From Rhodobacter sp. 24-YEA-8 (GTDB lineage Bacteria; Pseudomonadota; Alphaproteobacteria; Rhodobacterales; Rhodobacteraceae): 64,000 bases of DNA. The translations under genes were made by a program, and so were the position numbers. Of the stretch, positions 58,763 through 64,000 are shown in pieces. The number at the start of each line of letters is the position of its first letter. Position 1 is the stretch's first letter. Location of the stretch: NCBI RefSeq assembly GCF_900105075.1, contig NZ_FNSK01000001.1:695001-759000 (forward strand). The letters run 5' to 3'. The notes under the pieces are model-generated. The model was not told the origin of the DNA. It saw only the letters and a list, made by a program, of their open reading frames with translations, and did not search any database.

Positions 58763-58792
58763 AAAAGGCGGTGCCTGCGGGCGCCGCCTTTT
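58763..58792 (+). terminator. Terminator after hisN
   Basis: AAGGCGGTGCC, TGCG loop region, GGCGCCGCCTT then TTC; one G-U pair. It also lies 3' of the convergent membrane protein gene. Confidence 0.75.
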
Positions 58793-58829
58793 CTGGTTCA
58801 GGCGATCGGGCAAGTGCTTTGCGCCCGGA

Positions 58830-59300
58830 TTACCTCCGGTCCCAGCCGATCAGCGCTGCAAGCAGCAACAAGGCCGAGCCGGCAACCCAGGCCCAGGCGC
58901 CTGGCCCGGCAAGGTCGGTGACGGCCCGGACGACATCATTGGCCTTCCCGATATCGACATTGACCGGCACCGGCAGGTCTGAGGCGCCCTTGCTGATCTT
59001 CCACACCGTCCAGCCGGTCAGGCCCACACCAAGGCCCCCGCCCAGAAGGCCAATCAGACGCGAGGGCAGGTTGAACAGAACAAGCACCAGAAACACCGCC
59101 GCCAGCACAAAGGTCGCAAGGAAAGCCACCAGTTCCCCGGGTGAGCTGGCGACGAAACTGCGCAGCGCCGCGACATCGGGTTTCAGCGCGCTGATCAGAT
59201 CCCAGGGCGTGACCGCGGGGATGGGAAGAGCAGGGCCGGTCCAGGACAGGAAAAGGCTGACCAGAATGGCAATGGCGGAAAGTATAGAAAGGGCACGCAA
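58830..59300 (-). CDS. Small membrane protein of unknown function
   Basis: 156 residues from a TTG at 59300, chosen because GGAG lies at the right distance; ATG starts further upstream add a hydrophilic 36-residue stretch. Four hydrophobic segments (about 3-22, 55-77, 82-100, 132-150). Pro/Val-rich loop SDLPVPVNVDIGKAND. No family recognised. Confidence 0.65.
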   Translation of the reverse strand: MRALSILSAIAILVSLFLSWTGPALPIPAVTPWDLISALKPDVAALRSFVASSPGELVAFLATFVLAAVFLVLVLFNLPSRLIGLLGGGLGVGLTGWTVWKISKGASDLPVPVNVDIGKANDVVRAVTDLAGPGAWAWVAGSALLLLAALIGWDRR

Positions 59301-59616
59301 ATCAAGGCTCCGATACTGACTGTCCGGCGGCCAGGCGATATGCGGCCCTGCCGGCGGTTCACGGCGATGTGATGGATGTGATCCGGCCATCGCTTTGTGG
59401 TCAAGCATAAAGATCGGGATGTCGAAGGCCGGGCAGAGAGCCGGCGGGGCGGCGGCGCTTATGGGGCTATTCCAGGACGGTTTTGCCCGGATGGGCGCGA
59501 TTTTGCTGACTTACGGCACAGGGATCGGCCTGTCCCGGCGCGTTTTTCTTTGCCTGCATTCGGGGCCTGCATTCGGGCGATTGAGCCGGCGGCCCGGCTC
59601 GGCTATCACTGGCGCC

Positions 59617-59946
59617 ATGAGCCATGATTTCAATTTCCAGCGCCGTGAGACCTTTGACACCTTCCGCGAGTCGAAAGGGGTGAAACTGCCGGCCCGCGCC
59701 GTGGTGGATTTCGCCTTTTTCCCCGAGCTGGAAAAGCCCGACTGGACGGGTATTTCCCGCGCGCTTGAGGCGGCGGGCTACCGTGTCAGCCGCCCCGATG
59801 CAGAGGGGGAAGAAGGCGAAGAACTGATCGCCTCGACCGGGCCGATCCCGATCAGTGCCGAGGAAATCTGGAAATATGAAGAGGCCGCGACAAAGATCGC
59901 GATCCGCTTTGATTTCTATCCCGATGGCTGGGAACTCGATATCTGA
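59617..59946 (+). CDS. rraB: Ribonuclease E inhibitor RraB family protein
   Basis: 109 residues beginning MSHDFNFQRRETFDTFRE. The family core RRETFDTFRESKG then VDFAFFPEL and the ending IRFDFYPDGWELD, with a central acidic tail (PDAEGEEGEELI), is intact. RraB masks the RNase E C-terminal region and so changes mRNA decay. Monocistronic. Confidence 0.85.
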   Translation: MSHDFNFQRRETFDTFRESKGVKLPARAVVDFAFFPELEKPDWTGISRALEAAGYRVSRPDAEGEEGEELIASTGPIPISAEEIWKYEEAATKIAIRFDFYPDGWELDI

Positions 59947-60241
59947 GGCGGGGGCGGCGCCGGTGGTGTTCTGTGGCGCCTGCAGGCCCCGTCGTGCCAG
60001 GCCACGCAGCGGCTTTTCACTCACGGAAGCTGAAAATGGATGAAGCACGCCGATGCGCGGGCTATAAAGATGCAATCAGTTGGATCATCTTATCCGAATG
60101 CGGGTCCGGGCCCGACGGGCCTGGCAGGCATCGGGGTGATCCGGGCGGCCGTAACGGGCCGGATGAGAGATCAGTATAAGGGACAGCAGGCAGTTCTGCA
60201 TAAATGTCCGGCGTGTGCGGTTGAGCGGCAGGGAGAAACAA

Positions 60242-62110
60242 GTGTTCGGCAGATTCCTTCTTGGAGCGGGGCTGGGTGGTCTGGTCGGGACCGGCGTGCT
60301 TGCGCTGGTGTCGGTATCGCTTTCCGGGCCGCTCCCGCAAAACTCCACCGCCAGCACTGTCCGCAGCGAAGCCGGTATCGAAGACCCTGACGCCCGCCTG
60401 GCCCCTGACGCCAAAACCCTGACCGAAGAGACCGCCGGCGAGGCTGCCGCAGTGGTTGATCCTGCAACCGATCCTGTGGCCGGGACCCCGACAGTACCGC
60501 CCCTCAATGCTGCGGAAGCGCCGGAGGTCACAGAGACCGCAAAGCAGACCGCGCCCGAGGAGAGGGCGGATCCCGAATTCGCTGCAGCGCCGAAACTGAT
60601 CGACCTTCCCGAATTGGCGCTGGAACATTCTTCGGACCCGGCGCTGGCTGCTGCGCTGGAGGCTGCGTTTGATGCGGGTGATACGGCACCGGGCCTTGTC
60701 CCGGATCAGCCGGCGGATCTTGCCGATGCCGCAAATGACGCGGTGCCGCAGGCCCCGGCCGCGCCTGAAGCCGCGCCGCTGGTCGCGGGCGTAACGGAGG
60801 AGCCCGACACTGTCGTGACGCCGCCGGCTGACCTTGCGGGGCTGCCTGAAACACCGGCTCTGCCGCAAGACGGTCTCGCGAATGGCGAAACCGGGGGCAC
60901 CGCCGCCGGAGCGACGGTATCGCGTCCGGCAGATCCTGCAGAGGACAGCGCGCCGGCGCTCGCATCGGTGCCCGAGCCACCGCCCCTGACGGTTGAGGAA
61001 GAGCAGATGCTGGCGCAGATGGCGGCTGATCAGCTGTCGGAGGGCACAGCGCCGGCCAAAGACGCAACTGCGCTGCCGGCGGGCGATGGTTTTGTGATCA
61101 TTGAAGACATGCCCCCGTCCGCACCGACACCGGCAGAGGCTGCAGCCGATACCGCTCTGGCAGATGCTGCAGGCGGGCAGGGCGCCGTCGAAGACCTGCC
61201 TGCGGATCGCGACCCTGCACCAGATAGCGCGGAGCTTTCTGCCGACAGCGATGGGCCAGAGACCGGAGCGGCATCGGACCCGGCGGCGGTTAAAATGCTC
61301 ACTCTGGACGATAATTCGTCATTGCCCGGCAATGGCGCGATCAGCCGCGAAACCGGTGATGGCAGCAGCCGCCTGCCGCGGATCGGCGAAACGCCGCAAG
61401 AAGTGACGGCGGAAGGCGCGGCAATCGGGTCTGACGCGCCGCGCCTCCTTTTTGCGCGCGATTTTGAAAACCCCGCCAACAAGCCGCGTTTTGCGGTGAT
61501 CCTGCTGGATGACGGCTCGCCGGAGCTGGATCGTGCCGCCCTTGCCGATCTGCCTTTCGCGGTCAGTTTCGCGATCGATCCGCAATTGCCCAATGCCGCT
61601 GAGATCGCCGCGCTGTACCGCGCCGCCGGCCAGGAGGTGATCATGGTCGCGTCCGGCCTGCCGAAGGGCGCCGTGGCGAGCGATGTCGCGGTGGCCTTTG
61701 GTGCCATGGCGCAGGTATTGCCCGAAGCGGTGGCGACAATGGACGCGCCGGGGCGCAGCTTTCAGGCCGACCGCCCGCTGGCCAGCCTTGTCGTGCCCGA
61801 GATCGCCGCTCAGGGGCGCGGGCTCATCACCTGGAATATCGGCCTCAACGCGGCTGACCAGGTGGCAAAGCGCGAGGATGTTCCGGCAGCCGTGATCTTC
61901 CGCGATCTTGATGCCGAGGGTGAGGAGGCGCCGGTGATCCGCCGCTATCTCGACCGTGCAGCCTTCAAGGCGGCGCAGGATGGCGGCGTGACGGTCTTTG
62001 GCCGGGCCAGCCATGCGGCAACGGTGACCGCGCTTCTTGAATGGGCCGTCGAGGGCCGCGCCGCCAGTGTCGAACTGGCGCCTGTTACGGCGATGCTGGA
62101 TGTCGACTGA
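60242..62110 (+). CDS. Divergent polysaccharide deacetylase (YibQ/DUF610) with a long Ala/Pro/Glu linker
   Basis: 622 residues from a GTG with GGAG eight bases upstream; a GTG at 60215 is possible. The N terminus is a short membrane anchor (about 5-24). Residues about 30-400 are low-complexity, rich in Ala, Pro, Glu and Asp. The C-terminal 210 residues hold the deacetylase-like barrel (FAVILLDDGSPELDRAALAD, DLPFAVSFAIDPQLPNA, ITWNIGLNAADQV, FGRASHAATV). The catalytic His/Asp set of true deacetylases is incomplete, as usual for the YibQ group. Confidence 0.85.
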   Translation: MFGRFLLGAGLGGLVGTGVLALVSVSLSGPLPQNSTASTVRSEAGIEDPDARLAPDAKTLTEETAGEAAAVVDPATDPVAGTPTVPPLNAAEAPEVTETAKQTAPEERADPEFAAAPKLIDLPELALEHSSDPALAAALEAAFDAGDTAPGLVPDQPADLADAANDAVPQAPAAPEAAPLVAGVTEEPDTVVTPPADLAGLPETPALPQDGLANGETGGTAAGATVSRPADPAEDSAPALASVPEPPPLTVEEEQMLAQMAADQLSEGTAPAKDATALPAGDGFVIIEDMPPSAPTPAEAAADTALADAAGGQGAVEDLPADRDPAPDSAELSADSDGPETGAASDPAAVKMLTLDDNSSLPGNGAISRETGDGSSRLPRIGETPQEVTAEGAAIGSDAPRLLFARDFENPANKPRFAVILLDDGSPELDRAALADLPFAVSFAIDPQLPNAAEIAALYRAAGQEVIMVASGLPKGAVASDVAVAFGAMAQVLPEAVATMDAPGRSFQADRPLASLVVPEIAAQGRGLITWNIGLNAADQVAKREDVPAAVIFRDLDAEGEEAPVIRRYLDRAAFKAAQDGGVTVFGRASHAATVTALLEWAVEGRAASVELAPVTAMLDVD

Positions 62111-62114
62111 GCAG

Positions 62115-62549
62115 ATGGTAATGATCCGCCCGGCCCTGCGCGCCGATGTGCCAGCGATCTTTCGCATCCGTCTTGCGGTGCGGGAAAACGCGCTGAGCGA
62201 GGCGGAACTGGCCGCGCTGGGGATCACGCGCGAGACGGTGGCAGAGCTGGTTGAGGCGCCTGGCACCGCCTGGGTGGCGCAAGAGGCAGGCAAGATTCTT
62301 GGCTTTTCGATGATCGACCGCGAGGAAGGCTGCCTCTTTGCCGCTTTCGTGGCGCCGGAGGCCGAGAGCAGGGGCATTGGACGCGCGCTGACCAGCGCCG
62401 CCGAAGCTGCACTTTTCGCCGATCATGCGGAAATCTGGCTGGAAACGGCGGCAGGCAGCCGGGCCGAGGGCTTTTATCGCCGCCTTGGCTGGGGCGGGGA
62501 TACGCCGGTGGGGGATGGCGATCTGCGGCTGACAAAGCAGCGCGGCTGA
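62115..62549 (+). CDS. GNAT-family N-acetyltransferase
   Basis: 144 residues; three ATG codons at 62100, 62115 and 62121 are possible starts and none has a strong ribosome binding site. The acetyl-CoA motif A region is VAPEAESRGIGRALTSAAEA (about 79-98), followed by WLETAAGSRAEGFYRRLGW. It follows the YibQ gene by four bases or overlaps it, so the two are cotranscribed. Acceptor not known. Confidence 0.88.
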   Translation: MVMIRPALRADVPAIFRIRLAVRENALSEAELAALGITRETVAELVEAPGTAWVAQEAGKILGFSMIDREEGCLFAAFVAPEAESRGIGRALTSAAEAALFADHAEIWLETAAGSRAEGFYRRLGWGGDTPVGDGDLRLTKQRG

Positions 62550-62584
62550 GGTGTCACGCCGCGTCACCCGCTGACAGGCGTGGC

Positions 62585-63283
62585 TCAGCTGCGCGCCTTG
62601 CGGTAGCTGTCTTTCACCGCGATCAGCACGCCGTCAAAGCTGAAAATATCGCAGCCCCGCATATCGACGCTGGCCCCCGCCGCCGAAGTGCCGCGAAAGC
62701 GCCAGGTCGACAACCCGGTCTCGCCGGTGATGTGATGCGCGCCCTCAAGCCAGGCGGCGTCAGGGAAGGCCGCGAACAGCGCCGCATAGGCCGCCCGCAC
62801 TGCCGCCTGACCCTGATGGATCAGGCCTTCGGCCTCGGGCCCGGCCGCGCCGTGAAAGGCAGGATCGGCTGACATACAGCCCATCAGCCCGTCAAGATCG
62901 CGCGCATTGAAACAGTCCATCAGCCGCGCCATGGTTGCGAGGCGTGCCTCATCCCGGGCATCATCAACCACCTCAACCTCGAGGAAAGACAGCGGCGCGG
63001 TGCCGGCATTGGTCACATTGTGTTCAACCCCCACCCGGCGCGAGTAGGGCACGCCCTGGCTCAATGCCGCCTGTGCCCGCCCGCCACCGGAGAGATCAAG
63101 GCCCAGCACACCATCCGTCAGCGGCACGATCACATAGTCATGGCCATGGCGGTGCCAGCCAGTTTCGGCCCCCGGCACGAAACGCCATTCGGTGACGCGA
63201 AAACGCTCGTCGTCAATATGGGTGACGGGTTCGGCCTGGGGTTTCGGGGCCCGGGGTTCAGATGCGGGCGGGTGTTCAGACAT
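62585..63283 (-). CDS. Cupin - SnoaL-like fusion protein
   Basis: 232 residues from the ATG with GGAGG upstream. The N-terminal half (about 30-110) is a cupin with ETGWHRHGHDYVIVPLTDG and metal-binding His in HRHGHD. The C-terminal half (about 115-230) is a SnoaL/NTF2 cone (LMDCFNARDLDGLMGCMS, AWLEGAHHITGETGLSTWRF). Both parts are common separately; the single-chain fusion is less so. It may be an isomerase, cyclase or dioxygenase-like enzyme. Confidence 0.8.
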   Translation of the reverse strand: MSEHPPASEPRAPKPQAEPVTHIDDERFRVTEWRFVPGAETGWHRHGHDYVIVPLTDGVLGLDLSGGGRAQAALSQGVPYSRRVGVEHNVTNAGTAPLSFLEVEVVDDARDEARLATMARLMDCFNARDLDGLMGCMSADPAFHGAAGPEAEGLIHQGQAAVRAAYAALFAAFPDAAWLEGAHHITGETGLSTWRFRGTSAAGASVDMRGCDIFSFDGVLIAVKDSYRKARS

Positions 63284-63379
63284 GGTGACCTCCGGTTTGC
63301 TGCACCGATGCTTGCGCAGGCCGGTTGCCTGCCGCAAGCCTGTCGTCCGTCTGGCCTGACCATGCGGAGCGGTCTGGCG

Positions 63380-63841
63380 TTAAAGCGCCTCTTTCACCGC
63401 CTCCATCGCGACATAGGTCGAGGTCTGCGCCACATGCGGCAGCGCCGAGATCCGTTCGGCCAGCACCCGGCGGTAATCGGCGATATCGGCGGTGCGCACC
63501 TTAAGAAGGTAATCGAAGCGGCTGGCAATCATATGGCATTGCTCAACCTCGGGCACGGTCAGAACGGCGCGGTTGAAGGCCTGGAGCGCCGCCTCGCGTG
63601 TATCGGCCAGCCGCACCTCGACAAAGGCCACATGCGCCAGCCCCATTTTCACCGGGTCGAGAATGGCGCGATACCCCGCAATCACCCCGTCTTCCTCAAG
63701 CCGTTTCATCCGCGCCTGGACCGGGCTTTTCGACAGACCGACCCGGCGCGCAAGTTCCACCGCTGAAACCCGGCCCTCGACGGCCAGAATGCGCAGAATC
63801 GCATGATCAAATCGATCAAGATCAACAAGGGGATTTGGCAT
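63380..63841 (-). CDS. Lrp/AsnC-family regulator, PutR-like
   Basis: 153 residues with the Lrp winged helix (LARRVGLSKSPVQARMKRLE, about 30-49) and an RAM effector domain (VAFVEVRLADT, SRFDYLLKVRTADIADYRRV). It resembles PutR, which activates proline dehydrogenase in alphaproteobacteria. It diverges from the gene at 63945, and a perfect palindrome sits between them. Confidence 0.88.
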   Translation of the reverse strand: MPNPLVDLDRFDHAILRILAVEGRVSAVELARRVGLSKSPVQARMKRLEEDGVIAGYRAILDPVKMGLAHVAFVEVRLADTREAALQAFNRAVLTVPEVEQCHMIASRFDYLLKVRTADIADYRRVLAERISALPHVAQTSTYVAMEAVKEAL

Positions 63842-63857
63842 GTAAAATCAACCTTTT

Positions 63858-63874
63858 CTGGCCATAATGGCCAG
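63858..63874. promoter_or_regulatory. Perfect palindrome, candidate Lrp/PutR operator
   Basis: CTGGCCAT, one base, ATGGCCAG: 8-base perfect arms, 17 bases upstream of the Lrp-type gene and 71 bases before the divergent gene. Confidence 0.5.
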
Positions 63875-63944
63875 CGTTTGCGGAAAGATCAGGAATACTG
63901 ACTGGCAGATCAGGTGTATCATAGTCAAAACGCAGGAGGTCTGC

Positions 63945-64000
63945 ATGACAAATTCGCTTGATCTGGTCGCTGATGGAAGTCTTGCCCCCGAGGGGGAGCT
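63945..64000 (+). CDS. Start of a gene cut by the window edge, possibly putA
   Basis: Only 18 codons are visible (MTNSLDLVADGSLAPEGE), behind an AGGAGG box eight bases upstream. The context (divergent PutR-like regulator) suggests proline dehydrogenase/P5C dehydrogenase, but the visible residues cannot confirm it. Confidence 0.5.
   Translation, partial: MTNSLDLVADGSLAPEGE

Overview
The window is GC-rich, densely coded chromosomal DNA from an alphaproteobacterium, most likely a member of the Rhodobacteraceae/Paracoccaceae. The gene set supports this: a B12-riboswitch btu operon ending in cbiZ, an opgC-opgG-opgH glucan operon, an LdtR-type MarR regulator, DUF2842, DUF1127 and DUF1178 proteins, RraB, and a PutR-like Lrp regulator. 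No rRNA, tRNA, CRISPR array, prophage or intact insertion sequence was recognised. Genus cannot be fixed from the sequence alone.

Layout. 1-1.5 kb: panB (cut by the window edge) and panC. 1.6-5 kb: a lone pstS with a candidate Pho box, two small exported proteins and a LysR regulator. 5-11.4 kb: selO and the opgCGH osmoregulated periplasmic glucan operon. 11.4-15.8 kb: pyrG with a structured leader that appears to hide its ribosome binding site, secG, an EamA exporter and thiamine pyrophosphokinase. 15.9-19 kb: a 1,051-residue, Ala/Glu-rich, largely disordered protein. 19.6-27.2 kb: an APC permease, a small monooxygenase-like protein, purA, sdaA, rpiA and gor. 27.3-31.4 kb: hflK-hflC and a Deg protease. 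31.5-36.4 kb: a lipoprotein, a [2Fe-2S] ferredoxin, a VOC protein, an aspartate/prephenate-type aminotransferase, an XRE regulator next to sdhE, and an LdtR-like regulator.

36.4-38.5 kb is a 2.1-kb scar with no intact gene. It holds the decayed C-terminal end of a DDE transposase and two doubtful ORFs. 38.5-40.4 kb has DUF1178, Nudix and thpR genes. 40.5-45.1 kb is a compact nonulosonic (sialic/legionaminic-type) acid cassette: neuB-neuC on + converging on an oxidoreductase, a CMP-sugar synthetase and an SDR on -. An amidase follows. 46.9-52.4 kb is a cobalamin riboswitch controlling btuB-btuF-btuC-btuD-cbiZ, a complete B12/cobinamide uptake and salvage unit. 52.8-64 kb is mixed housekeeping: rpmG, a P-loop kinase, a Bax-inhibitor-1 protein, DUF1127 and LysR, a quinone oxidoreductase, an XRE regulator, hisN, rraB, a YibQ-type divergent deacetylase with a very long linker, a GNAT, a cupin-SnoaL fusion, and an Lrp/PutR-like regulator divergent from a gene cut by the right edge.

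The most noteworthy non-coding signals are the Shine-Dalgarno-sequestering pyrG leader, a family of dispersed intergenic repeats (four sites), three perfect AT-rich hairpins in tandem at 32.8 kb, and perfect palindromes in three regulator-linked intergenic regions. No clearly new defence or mobile system was found.
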